This document shows positions 26,636 through 34,864 of a DNA stretch of 64,000 nucleotides, in pieces. Numbering within the stretch: the first letter of the stretch is position 1; every line of letters begins with the position of its first letter. The notes beneath the pieces were generated by a model. That model had not been told where the DNA came from. It saw only the letters and a list, made by a program, of their open reading frames with translations, and searched no databases. The translations under genes were made by a program, and so were the position numbers. Location: the NCBI RefSeq assembly GCF_025151385.1, contig NZ_CP102287.1:1178001-1242000 (forward strand), written 5' to 3'. This DNA comes from Hoylesella buccalis ATCC 35310 (lineage in GTDB: Bacteria > Bacteroidota > Bacteroidia > Bacteroidales > Bacteroidaceae).

Positions 26636-27370
26636 TTAGATTTTCAATAAATCGTGAAAATCAGATAATATATAGGTTGGAAGCGTTTCATCATACTGCT
26701 TGTCCGTCCATCCTTCACCCTTCAACCAAGCAGTTTGGCAGCCTATTGCAGAGGCGGGTTCTATGTCTTTGTAGAAACTGTCACCAACTGCAAGAACATT
26801 AGCGGCTGGCATTTGCAAAACATCAAGTGCCATTTTGAACAGTCGGGCATCCGGTTTTCGGATGTTAACCACAGCAGATTCAATGACATCTTCAAACAAA
26901 TCGTCAAGCTGAAACTCCTTCAAAACCTGTCTCATGTTACCATAAAAGTTGGTAACCATCACAAGAGGATATCGATGGTGTAGCTTCTCAAGAACAATCC
27001 TGTTGCGATAAATGATGGTTGAGACATGCTCATATACACGATTTGTTAATTGTTGGTGCATCCGTTTCAGTTCTTTTTCATCCGCATCCCAGGCTCCAAG
27101 GATGCACAACTGCTCCAACTCGAGCCGCAACTTGACATCTATCGTCCTCTTGAGAGTATAATCTGCCCGAACCAAAGGATTCTTCTCGAGCGTGCGTTCA
27201 CCATGAACATAAGCCTCACGAAAAGCATCTTCCGACACTGGCATCCCCTCTTGTTGGTAAGAATGCCACAACATCTTGCCCCAATGCTGGCCGTTTGTAT
27301 CGATGGTTCCACCAAAATCAAGTATCAATCCCGTGATGTCTGATGTATTTTTTTTCATAATCTTCTCCAT
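26636..27370 (-). CDS. HAD-family hydrolase (phosphatase)
   Basis: This is a haloacid dehalogenase superfamily protein (244 aa) with motif I LDFGGTIDT (nucleophile Asp, residue about 17), motif II MVTNF (about 142), motif III Lys in IRKPDARLF (about 175) and motif IV VGDSFYKDI (about 196). The second Asp of the usual DxD is Gly, as in some sugar- or alcohol-phosphate phosphatases. It begins 2 bp after the CDP-alcohol phosphotransferase gene, the last gene of a four-gene cluster, which suggests it removes a phosphate from the product of that enzyme. Substrate not known. Confidence 0.8.
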   Translation of the reverse strand: MEKIMKKNTSDITGLILDFGGTIDTNGQHWGKMLWHSYQQEGMPVSEDAFREAYVHGERTLEKNPLVRADYTLKRTIDVKLRLELEQLCILGAWDADEKELKRMHQQLTNRVYEHVSTIIYRNRIVLEKLHHRYPLVMVTNFYGNMRQVLKEFQLDDLFEDVIESAVVNIRKPDARLFKMALDVLQMPAANVLAVGDSFYKDIEPASAIGCQTAWLKGEGWTDKQYDETLPTYILSDFHDLLKI

Positions 27371-27372
27371 GG

Positions 27373-28305
27373 TTAAATGTGTTTTGGAAGTTTTTCGAGG
27401 TCGCTCAAAAGCAGTTTACACAAGGTTTCATGGCGATTGTGCATGTAAATGTAGAGCATATGAAGAACCACTATCTCGAAGACAAAGTACACCCATGGAC
27501 AGTTGAGTAGGCAGGTAACGTACAAACAGATAGCACGTGTGTTGAACGTCAGAATGTTGGCATAGGGCATGAGCGGTCGGCTTCCTGCCACGAAACGCTG
27601 CTTCACATCCTCTTGTGGATGTCCAAGATAGGCTTGGAAGAACCGCTGAAACGCGGGTGTGCGCCGTTCTTGTCCTCGACAATAGTTGGCATAATTGACG
27701 TAAAACAGTCTTTTCAACCATTCATTCTTTTCCAATGACTTATAAATGTCGTATTGTTGTTTCGATTGATCCAATTCACTCCCCTCTTTACCCTTCAAAA
27801 AATAAAGATGAATCTGCCGATAATAATCGCCCAAAGAACTTTGCTGTGAATGACACAAGATACCTGCAACGGCCGCCAACGCCCAACTTCCCATACCCCA
27901 ATGGATATCGGTGAACGGCATTGGTTGATGCTGCAGGCGCATGGCAATCGCCACATAGATACCTAAAAACCACAACTGACTGGCGAAACCATCAAGCATG
28001 CGCCCGATAAATGTATGCTGGTGAGTGAGACGAGCCAACTGGCCGTCAGTGCTATCACAAAGATTGGCCAAGAGCAACAGCATCACACCACACAGATTGT
28101 GACACAGGTCAGTAAAATAAAAGCAATAAGCTGCTCCTGCTCCAAGAAAGATAGAGAGGATGGTGACGGCGTTAGGATGCACACCAAGTTGTTTCCACAT
28201 CAAGGCAAACACCAAACCCACAGGTCGTGTGAAGTGAACATCAAGCCACTCTTCCGTGTCTTTTGACTTCATGGAAGCCTGCAAAAGTTCTTGAAACCTG
28301 CTCAT
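27373..28305 (-). CDS. CDP-alcohol phosphatidyltransferase family protein
   Basis: This integral membrane enzyme transfers a phospho-alcohol from a CDP carrier to an acceptor hydroxyl. The family motif D(x2)DG(x2)AR(x8)G(x3)D(x3)D is visible as DSTDGQLARLTHQHTFIGRMLDGFAS (near residues 95-120), but the final Asp, normally metal- or acceptor-binding, is Ser here. Hydrophobic segments occur on both sides and near the C-terminus. The ATG at 28305 overlaps the TGA of the upstream ATP-grasp gene (ATGA), which supports this start over an upstream one at 28335. It lies in a nucleotidyltransferase/ATP-grasp/phosphatase cluster. Confidence 0.82.
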   Translation of the reverse strand: MSRFQELLQASMKSKDTEEWLDVHFTRPVGLVFALMWKQLGVHPNAVTILSIFLGAGAAYCFYFTDLCHNLCGVMLLLLANLCDSTDGQLARLTHQHTFIGRMLDGFASQLWFLGIYVAIAMRLQHQPMPFTDIHWGMGSWALAAVAGILCHSQQSSLGDYYRQIHLYFLKGKEGSELDQSKQQYDIYKSLEKNEWLKRLFYVNYANYCRGQERRTPAFQRFFQAYLGHPQEDVKQRFVAGSRPLMPYANILTFNTRAICLYVTCLLNCPWVYFVFEIVVLHMLYIYMHNRHETLCKLLLSDLEKLPKHI

Positions 28306-29048
28306 ACTTCCTTTAAAAGTTGTGCAATGGCCCAAGCTGCTTCCTCCCTACAAGGAGAGAAACTGGGCCAATCGTTAAAATCAATGATGCTGAAATGACC
28401 ATCTTCGCTCACGATACAATCACCGCCAAAGACATCAATACCGATGATATCAGCCAATCTACATGCATGGCGGTGCAGCTCTTTCGCATCAAAAGTGTAC
28501 CCCTGTTCGGAGGCACGAAGGCGATACCATCTGAAGAAGTCATGCCCAACGCAATAGAATTTCACCAAGTCGCCTTCAACATTCGCACTCTCCACACAAG
28601 TTAGAATACCGCGTTTCTCCCATTCATCCTTCCGCTTTCTCAACTCATCCTCGTCTTGACAAAACACCACGTCGTTATCCCTTTGTGCCAAGGCGTCACC
28701 ACGCTTAAGCCAATAGCCATGCTCTCCTTTCTCGGGAGGCATGGGAATATGGTGCGTTCGCATCAACTTCACGATATTCTTCCGCTCACACGCTTCCACT
28801 GCCTTGGGCGTATTTATCACCAAAGCACCCGCTGCGGCTCGTTTTCGCAAGAACTGCAACGTCGCTGGCAAGCGACCCATTGACAAATAAACGTCGGCCT
28901 TGAGTTCGTCTGTGAGTTGAGCTTCGTCAATCATCGGAATGTCACCGCCCAGACATTGGATGACAGAAACGAGAATCTCGCGGTCTTTTTGTTCTGCGTC
29001 CAGCGAATATCTCACGTCACGACGGATAGCAATGATTTTATTTTTCAT
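28302..29048 (-). CDS. ATP-grasp family protein
   Basis: This protein (248 aa) resembles RimK/ITPK-type ATP-grasp enzymes: a variable N-terminal domain, a central segment (VINTPKAVEACERKNIVKLMRTHHIPMP) typical of the entry to the ATP-binding domain, and a C-terminal metal-binding block (IIGIDVFGGDCIVSEDGHFSIIDFNDWPSFSPC) with the Asp and Asn that usually hold Mg-ATP. The reaction could be ligation of an amino acid or phosphorylation of a polyol. The ATG at 29048 is preferred to a GTG at 29066. It overlaps the downstream CDP-alcohol gene by 4 bp. I know of no experimental function for this protein. Confidence 0.72.
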   Translation of the reverse strand: MKNKIIAIRRDVRYSLDAEQKDREILVSVIQCLGGDIPMIDEAQLTDELKADVYLSMGRLPATLQFLRKRAAAGALVINTPKAVEACERKNIVKLMRTHHIPMPPEKGEHGYWLKRGDALAQRDNDVVFCQDEDELRKRKDEWEKRGILTCVESANVEGDLVKFYCVGHDFFRWYRLRASEQGYTFDAKELHRHACRLADIIGIDVFGGDCIVSEDGHFSIIDFNDWPSFSPCREEAAWAIAQLLKEV

Positions 29049-29089
29049 ATCGTTGGATGAAGGCACTGCGGGCCTTCGATGATTCTGTT

Positions 29090-29839
29090 TTAATGAGTTT
29101 GGCTCAACAACGACGCAGGATTTCGCAAGAACTCCTCTGCCTTTGGGATGTCAGAGGCGTGATCGATGTCCATCACCCGCCCCATGTCATAGGCCATAAC
29201 CTTCAATTGTTCGGCAATCAATGCTCGTTGAAAGTTGCGCATGCGATGCTCGCCACGCTCAATACAGTGAGCCAAGGTGTCCAACACACGAGGGTGCAGA
29301 CCATAAACACCACCAGAGATGAAGGTATGGTGACCAGGGTTTTGATCATGAAAGCCCAAAACATTGTACGCAGCGTCAGTTTCTACATAGAGTGGTTTCT
29401 CATCATCCACATACCTAGTCACACCCATCAAAGCATCAACACCATGATTGACAGAATGTTTAAAAGTACGAATGTAATCGGTGAAAGCTTGTTCCAAGAA
29501 AACCGTGTCTACCGTTGTAAGACAGAAAGGTGAACCCTTGAGCCATGTGCTCATGGCATACAGACTGTGCATTGAGCTGGGTGTACGCTTCATCAGTAGG
29601 CGTAAGGGAACACGAACGCCTTGCAAACCATCTGCCTTGAGGTCGCACAAATGAGCATAAACATCGGGCATGGCTTCGTTGCAGATTACGATGATTTCGT
29701 CCGCTTCATGCTCCATGAAGATTCGTATCAATCGGTCAATCAACGATTCTCCATGCACTTTTACCAACGGCTTAGGGACATTAATCCCCTCTTTGCTCAA
29801 ACGTGAACCCTCACCCGCTGCGATAACAGCATATTTCAT
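29090..29839 (-). CDS. NTP-transferase (sugar/alcohol-phosphate nucleotidyltransferase)
   Basis: This is a nucleotidyltransferase of the GlmU/IspD-like superfamily with the N-terminal signature IAAGEGSRLSKEGINVPKPLVKVHG (residues 6-30) and a likely metal site VDTVF near residue 111 and DIDHASDI near 222. It is the first gene of a minus-strand cluster with ATP-grasp, CDP-alcohol phosphotransferase and HAD genes. That context suggests it makes the CDP-activated alcohol used by the membrane transferase. A -7 box TATCTTTG lies at 29929-29936 on the minus strand, leaving an untranslated leader of about 85 nt. Confidence 0.8.
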   Translation of the reverse strand: MKYAVIAAGEGSRLSKEGINVPKPLVKVHGESLIDRLIRIFMEHEADEIIVICNEAMPDVYAHLCDLKADGLQGVRVPLRLLMKRTPSSMHSLYAMSTWLKGSPFCLTTVDTVFLEQAFTDYIRTFKHSVNHGVDALMGVTRYVDDEKPLYVETDAAYNVLGFHDQNPGHHTFISGGVYGLHPRVLDTLAHCIERGEHRMRNFQRALIAEQLKVMAYDMGRVMDIDHASDIPKAEEFLRNPASLLSQTH

Positions 29840-29928
29840 TCGTATCTGTTTTATCCATTTGTCGACAATGACTGGTCAACACCTTGCTGCGCATTAGCAC
29901 AGTGACCCGTCAAGAGCCTTTATAATTA

Positions 29929-29936
29929 CAAAGATA
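29929..29936 (-). promoter_or_regulatory. -7 box for the CDP-alcohol cluster
   Basis: TATCTTTG on the minus strand upstream of the nucleotidyltransferase gene; no TTTG at the expected -33 distance. Confidence 0.45.
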
Positions 29937-30074
29937 AAACATATTTTTGAAATAAGGAAGTGGCATCTCGAATATTCCTTTCAATGTCGTGAAGCCGTGA
30001 TGCATTCAACAGCAACTGCCTCACAACACCAAAAAGATTGATGCCACCCAAAGAAACACGCTTTTCTTCTAAGG

Positions 30075-30779
30075 CTAACGATTGGAAAGAATCCGCAAAT
30101 CGTCAGTGTTTATAGAGCCAGTTCCTCTCACCTTGTGTCTGAAATGCCTAACCGTTCCCGACAGTTCGATGTCGCCAACCCCTTCGAGTTCACATTGCGC
30201 CCAGTCACATTTTGCCAGATGAGCCTTGACATCTCCTACTCCTTTGAGCTTGAACGAGGCTTTCGACGCAATCACTTGTTCGAGTTCGATGTCGCCAGCC
30301 CCTTTCATTTCCACATTCACTTCATCGCAAATCAGATCCTTTATCTCAACATCACCAGCCCCTTCCAATCGAATTGTTAAGGTATCTGTATCCAAATGTT
30401 GATCGATATTGAAATCACCAGCGCCTCGCATCAACACTGAAATAAGGTCGGGGGATGTAAGATAGATATCCACGTCATCACAGGAACGCAGGTTTCTCCA
30501 TCCATTATTTCGTGTATGCTGGATGGTTAATTCCGTTCCGTCACTGGTGGTCTTGATGTGCTTAATCACATTTTCAGGCCCAACTATCTTGACACTCACA
30601 GAATCAGCTTGCACAAAATGCACTTCACAAGCCGTTTGTAAGTTGATGCGTTTAAACGGTTGCACATTCACGCTCTTTGTTATTTTCTTTCCACCATCCT
30701 TCTTTTTAACGACGTTCACGCACGATGCGAGTGTCACTACGCATACCACAGCACATGCCAACCAAAGTATTTTCTTCAT
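30075..30779 (-). CDS. Head-GIN domain lipoprotein (DUF2807)
   Basis: The N-terminus is a lipoprotein signal (MKKILWLACAVVCVVTLASC, lipobox LASC). The rest is a right-handed beta-solenoid of the head-GIN family, with a repeating pattern of VEMKGAGDIELEQ, FKLKGVGDVKAHL, CELEGVGDIELSG and RGTGSINT, about one repeat per 20 residues between 130 and 230. These secreted or cell-envelope proteins occur throughout Bacteroidota and have no assigned activity. Monocistronic by position. Confidence 0.83.
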   Translation of the reverse strand: MKKILWLACAVVCVVTLASCVNVVKKKDGGKKITKSVNVQPFKRINLQTACEVHFVQADSVSVKIVGPENVIKHIKTTSDGTELTIQHTRNNGWRNLRSCDDVDIYLTSPDLISVLMRGAGDFNIDQHLDTDTLTIRLEGAGDVEIKDLICDEVNVEMKGAGDIELEQVIASKASFKLKGVGDVKAHLAKCDWAQCELEGVGDIELSGTVRHFRHKVRGTGSINTDDLRILSNR

Positions 30780-30981
30780 ACCATTTACTATTTAGAGGAT
30801 TACATGACCTACCAACGAAGGCCATTTACTAACTGTTTATAGGACGATGACACATCCGTAAAAGTTGCAGCGGGCAAAACTTTTATCCGTCATCAACTGC
30901 ATTTATCTGGTCATGTCATATCCTTTTCATCGAAAAAGTTCATCATGACCATGCACGATGAACTCTTTTCCTACGGTTTTC

Positions 30982-33390
30982 TTAATCAACCGTTATCTCG
31001 TCTACGAACAAGAAGGCGGGCTGTCCATAACCATAATGCCATTGGGGCATACTGTGTTCGGACAACACCTTGATGCGTAGATACCGTGCTTTGACGTTTT
31101 CAAGCGTTATCTTTTGCGTGTTTACACTGGGTGGCACAACGTGCGGAAGCGATTGTTTAGTATCCGCAAACACCTCCTTGAAATGCTCTCCATCGTCAGA
31201 CACCAATAAGGAAACGCCTCGATCGGGGAATATCCAGTTGGATTGTTCGGTAAGTGTGCGCACCGATACACTCTTAATGGGCATTCTGTGTTGTAGATCG
31301 ATGATGATGTCCATATCGTTTCCCACGAATCCTACCCAGCGTCCAGAGTGAAACGAAGTGTTACCCAGCAATCCATTCACCAACTCTTGTGGACTATTTC
31401 CTTGATAAGCATGGTTGGGTGGCGTGCAAAAACGAACGGGTTTCATCATGGCTTTGTGAACAATGATTTGCTCCTTGGTCACATCACTGTGCAGACTATC
31501 ACTATAAGCTATGGCTTTAATGGTAGCAGATCGCTTGAGACAAAACGGCTTTTTGTACGGTTTGCTTTGCTCATTTGGCTCACTTCCATCGGTGGTATAA
31601 TAGATTTTCGCCTTCCCTGGTGCACTGAGAGCCACCTCCATGGCTTGCCCTTTGGACGATGGTGTCAGCACCGTGCTCACCGTGAAATAATGTTCAGCAT
31701 ATCGATAGCCGCAGGCTGTGTAGAGTTGCAGCATGTGAGGCAACCGCTGTAAGAAGCTGCCATAATCCTTCTCCTGCTCGCTTGACCACTGCACCTCGCA
31801 TGCTGCTGCCAACCGTGGCAACATCATATATTCTATGTGTGATAGCGTTTTTACCTGCTCGGTCCACAGATTGGCTTGCACACCAATGATATGCTTTGCC
31901 TGTTGTGGCGTCAACGACTTGGGAACAGGCAGGAAAGCATACACCTTCTCAATGGGTAAATAGGCATTGAAAGCCACAGGCTCGTTGGCTCTGTCTTCGG
32001 TTTGGTAATAATCGAAATACATGTTCGAGGTGGGACACATAATGGCATCGTGTCCCAAGCGAGCAGCCTCTTCAGCTCCTTGAATGCCTCGCCACGACAA
32101 CACCGTTGCGTTAGGTGCCACACCACCTTCCAATATTTCGTCCCAGCCACACACCTTGCGCCCATGCTGGGTGATAAAATTCGCCATTTCGCTCATAAAG
32201 TAGCTTTGCAAACGCTGCTCTTTGGTATGGTGTGCATCGGTAACAAGTCCCAAACTTTGAATCTTCGCCTGACATTTGGCACAGTTTTGCCACGACTTCT
32301 TCGGGCACTCGTCGCCTCCAATGTTGATATACTGACTAGGAAAGAGCTGCATCACCTCGGCAATCACGTCTTTGGCAAACTGCAAAGTGCTGTCGTTGCC
32401 GGCGCAAAGCACCTCCTCTGCAATGCCCCACTCTGTGCGTACGCTGTACGGACCGCCCGTACATCCTAACTTAGGGTATGCCGACAAGGCCGCCACCATG
32501 TGTCCCGGCATATCTATCTCGGGCACGATGTTGATGTGACGCTCGGCCGCATACTGCACTATCTCCTTGATTTGTTGCTGCGTGTAATAGCCTCCGTGGG
32601 GTTTGCCATCCTTCTTGTCCGTGTGTCCGATAGCCGTTTCGGGTCGGAATGCAGCCTTCTGGGTCAGCAACGGATATTTTTTTATCTCGATACGCCAACC
32701 CTGATCATCGGTCAAATGCCAATGAAAATTGTTGATGTTGTGCAAAGCAAGCATGTCGATAAATGTCTTGACAGCTTCTACCCCAAAGAAATGACGTGCC
32801 ACATCGAGCATCGCACCTCGATAAGCATATTGCGGATAATCTATTATCTCACCTGCTGGAAACACAATTCCTGACGAATAAGGCAGCAAGTCCTTCTGTT
32901 CTGTTGCTGAACAGCACTTCTTGCTCTTCCCATCCTCTTTCTCACATCTTCCCTTCTCCATATTACACTTCAAGGGAATTGCCTTTCGCAAGGTCTGAAT
33001 ACCATAAAAAGTGCCAGCGGCAGACGCCCCTTGAATAGTTATTTTTTGTGGGGAAACACGCATGCTGTACGCCTCCTTATTGGGATGTGGCAATCCCGTA
33101 CACAACTCGATGTTGTGTGCATCGGTGGCACTGGTTGCCACTTTGAGTCGCCAGCCTGTGAGTTCAAAGATGTAAGATGCCAGCAATTCGGCATCTTTCT
33201 TCAGCACACTGTCACATGCTGGGTACACAATTCGGGTTTGAGGGGTCAGCACAAAGCCCTTACTCTTCACCATGTTGATTTGTCGTGGCAAAGGAATCAC
33301 ACTGTAATTTGCCATGTTTGGCACACTCTGCGCATATCCCATGGCTGCGAGCAACCACAGGCATACGCTCATCAAGATAGTTTTCTTCAT
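30982..33390 (-). CDS. GH20 beta-N-acetylhexosaminidase
   Basis: This is a secreted glycoside hydrolase that removes terminal GlcNAc or GalNAc. Signal peptide MKKTILMSVCLWLLAAMGYA. A GH20b N-terminal domain (about 25-150) precedes the TIM barrel with FHWHLTDDQGWRIEIK (about 220) and the catalytic Asp-Glu pair in NIGGDECPKKSW (about 352-363), using substrate-assisted catalysis. The C-terminus (about 640-802) has a chitobiase-like segment (YYTTDGSEPNEQSKPY) and an F5/8 type C carbohydrate-binding domain. A stretch of Lys/Cys-rich residues (about 143-168) looks like an insertion. Host mucin glycans are a plausible substrate, by inference. Tandem promoter repeats lie upstream. Confidence 0.9.
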   Translation of the reverse strand: MKKTILMSVCLWLLAAMGYAQSVPNMANYSVIPLPRQINMVKSKGFVLTPQTRIVYPACDSVLKKDAELLASYIFELTGWRLKVATSATDAHNIELCTGLPHPNKEAYSMRVSPQKITIQGASAAGTFYGIQTLRKAIPLKCNMEKGRCEKEDGKSKKCCSATEQKDLLPYSSGIVFPAGEIIDYPQYAYRGAMLDVARHFFGVEAVKTFIDMLALHNINNFHWHLTDDQGWRIEIKKYPLLTQKAAFRPETAIGHTDKKDGKPHGGYYTQQQIKEIVQYAAERHINIVPEIDMPGHMVAALSAYPKLGCTGGPYSVRTEWGIAEEVLCAGNDSTLQFAKDVIAEVMQLFPSQYINIGGDECPKKSWQNCAKCQAKIQSLGLVTDAHHTKEQRLQSYFMSEMANFITQHGRKVCGWDEILEGGVAPNATVLSWRGIQGAEEAARLGHDAIMCPTSNMYFDYYQTEDRANEPVAFNAYLPIEKVYAFLPVPKSLTPQQAKHIIGVQANLWTEQVKTLSHIEYMMLPRLAAACEVQWSSEQEKDYGSFLQRLPHMLQLYTACGYRYAEHYFTVSTVLTPSSKGQAMEVALSAPGKAKIYYTTDGSEPNEQSKPYKKPFCLKRSATIKAIAYSDSLHSDVTKEQIIVHKAMMKPVRFCTPPNHAYQGNSPQELVNGLLGNTSFHSGRWVGFVGNDMDIIIDLQHRMPIKSVSVRTLTEQSNWIFPDRGVSLLVSDDGEHFKEVFADTKQSLPHVVPPSVNTQKITLENVKARYLRIKVLSEHSMPQWHYGYGQPAFLFVDEITVD

Positions 33391-33420
33391 ATTGAAAGAT
33401 TGTTCAAGTTTACTTTTTTA

Positions 33421-33550
33421 CAAAGATTGCGCAAGCCGAACACAGAGAAAGTTTACTTTCTATGTTAAGGCGAAGCCAATCTTCTGCAAAGATAGTGCAA
33501 GCCGAAGACAGAGAAAGTTTACTTTCTTTGTTGAGGCGAATACAAAGATA
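33421..33550 (-). promoter_or_regulatory. Tandem promoter repeats with 16-bp palindromes
   Basis: In the 327-bp gap upstream of the GH20 gene, two about 66-bp units repeat in tandem. Reading on the minus strand, each has a -7-like box (AATCTTTG 33421-33428; TATCTTTG 33487-33494; a third TATCTTTG at 33543-33550) with the palindrome AGAAAGTTTACTTTCT (33446-33461 and 33512-33527) placed exactly 17 bp upstream of the first two boxes. The unit upstream of coaW has the same spacing. The rest of the gap carries the btuG terminator. Confidence 0.68.
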
Positions 33551-33628
33551 GCCAAAATAATTGACCGATGGGGCGTCCATGCTAACTTTTACAACCTTCA
33601 TGCATGAAGACGCAAAAGCTGCGAACTG

Positions 33629-33665
33629 AAAAATGCCACCCCGATGTGTTACAACCGAGGTGGCA
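33629..33665 (-). terminator. Terminator after btuG
   Basis: Minus strand: TGCCACCTCG pairs with CGGGGTGGCA (one T-G pair) around a 12-base loop, followed by five T residues. It lies 53 bp past the btuG stop. Confidence 0.75.
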
Positions 33666-33717
33666 TGTTGCGTCTATGAAGCTCACAGACTATAGTGTAT
33701 ACGATGCAGCGTTCAGC

Positions 33718-34857
33718 TTACTGCATCACGTTATGATGGTCAAAAACAATGGCACCTGGACCAACGCCGGTGGGTAATGTTTTGAGCAATACACCCGACT
33801 CATCATAGATATTCACATAGCCCGGTGTGCTATAATCAGCAAAGCCTGTGTCTGGACTCTTCTTGTAAGACGTAATGTACACATAACCCGAAACGGGATC
33901 AACCGCTATTGCAGCCGGACAGTCTACCCCTTCTTTGATAAACGTACTGGTCTTACCCGTATGCATGTCGTACACCTGGTATGTAACAGGTGTAGCCGGT
34001 TTGGTGTACGGAGCATTGATGGTGTAGATGCGGTGTGGCTTACCACTCACGCTCATGACGGCCATCATGGTGGCATCGGCAACCTTTTTAGCCTTTCCAT
34101 ACATGAACCGAATGACGCCGGCACCTTGCTGATTGCCTGTCTTATCATACTTACCGGAGTCGAGAACAAACAAACCTTTGGAAACAACCTTGATGCTCGA
34201 GGGGTTGACAACCAGCGGATCGTTGATGGATGCCACGGTGCCGTTGATCAGATTGATTTCAGATAAGTTGCCTTTTCCTCTTCCCCAGTCAGAATTAGCC
34301 ACATACAACGTATTACCATGCACGGTGATTCCTTCGGGATAAGACCCTACCTGGTATTTCTTTTTCAAGCTCAATGATACGGTATCGATGGCTGCCACAT
34401 AGCCGCCAAACGTGGTTACATACACACATCCATAGGCACTTGCCAAATGGCGGGGGTAATATCCTTCCTTACTACCCAGCAGGTCGGTAATCTTGACTTG
34501 TTTCACCGACTTCATGGTGTTCTTGTCTAACACTTCTACCGTGCCTTCTGCAGATACCGCAATGTACATGCGGCTGCCATAAATAATGGCATCATTGGGC
34601 GTCATGCCCAGCTTTCGGCCGTTGGCAAGCTCAAAGAAGTTTTGGGTTGCGTTCCAGTTCTTGGTGGAAATGCCCGTAATGCTGCCGGAAATCTTGGCAT
34701 ACTCGTTACCTTGATTAATGACATAAATGCCTGTGGTTTTCATCTTCATTGGAGTAGGACCAGGCGTTACATCCTCTTCATCGTCACTACATGACGTGAA
34801 CATGGCCATGCCCATCAACAACACGGCAAAACTTAATAAATACTTTTTCATCTTCAT
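33718..34857 (-). CDS. btuG: BtuG-like surface cobalamin-binding lipoprotein
   Basis: This is a predicted surface lipoprotein with a seven-bladed propeller of the YncE/DUF5074 type. A lipoprotein signal (LLMGMAMFTSC) is followed by acidic residues (SDDEEDVTPG) that in Bacteroidota mark export to the cell surface. Repeated strands such as GYVAAIDTVSLSLKKKYQVGSYPEGITVHGNTLYVANSDWG run through the protein. It lies 7 bp downstream of a BtuB-type receptor under a cobalamin riboswitch. In Bacteroides, BtuG binds B12 very tightly and hands it to BtuB; the same role is inferred here. Confidence 0.82.
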   Translation of the reverse strand: MKMKKYLLSFAVLLMGMAMFTSCSDDEEDVTPGPTPMKMKTTGIYVINQGNEYAKISGSITGISTKNWNATQNFFELANGRKLGMTPNDAIIYGSRMYIAVSAEGTVEVLDKNTMKSVKQVKITDLLGSKEGYYPRHLASAYGCVYVTTFGGYVAAIDTVSLSLKKKYQVGSYPEGITVHGNTLYVANSDWGRGKGNLSEINLINGTVASINDPLVVNPSSIKVVSKGLFVLDSGKYDKTGNQQGAGVIRFMYGKAKKVADATMMAVMSVSGKPHRIYTINAPYTKPATPVTYQVYDMHTGKTSTFIKEGVDCPAAIAVDPVSGYVYITSYKKSPDTGFADYSTPGYVNIYDESGVLLKTLPTGVGPGAIVFDHHNVMQ

Positions 34858-34864
34858 TGTTTTT

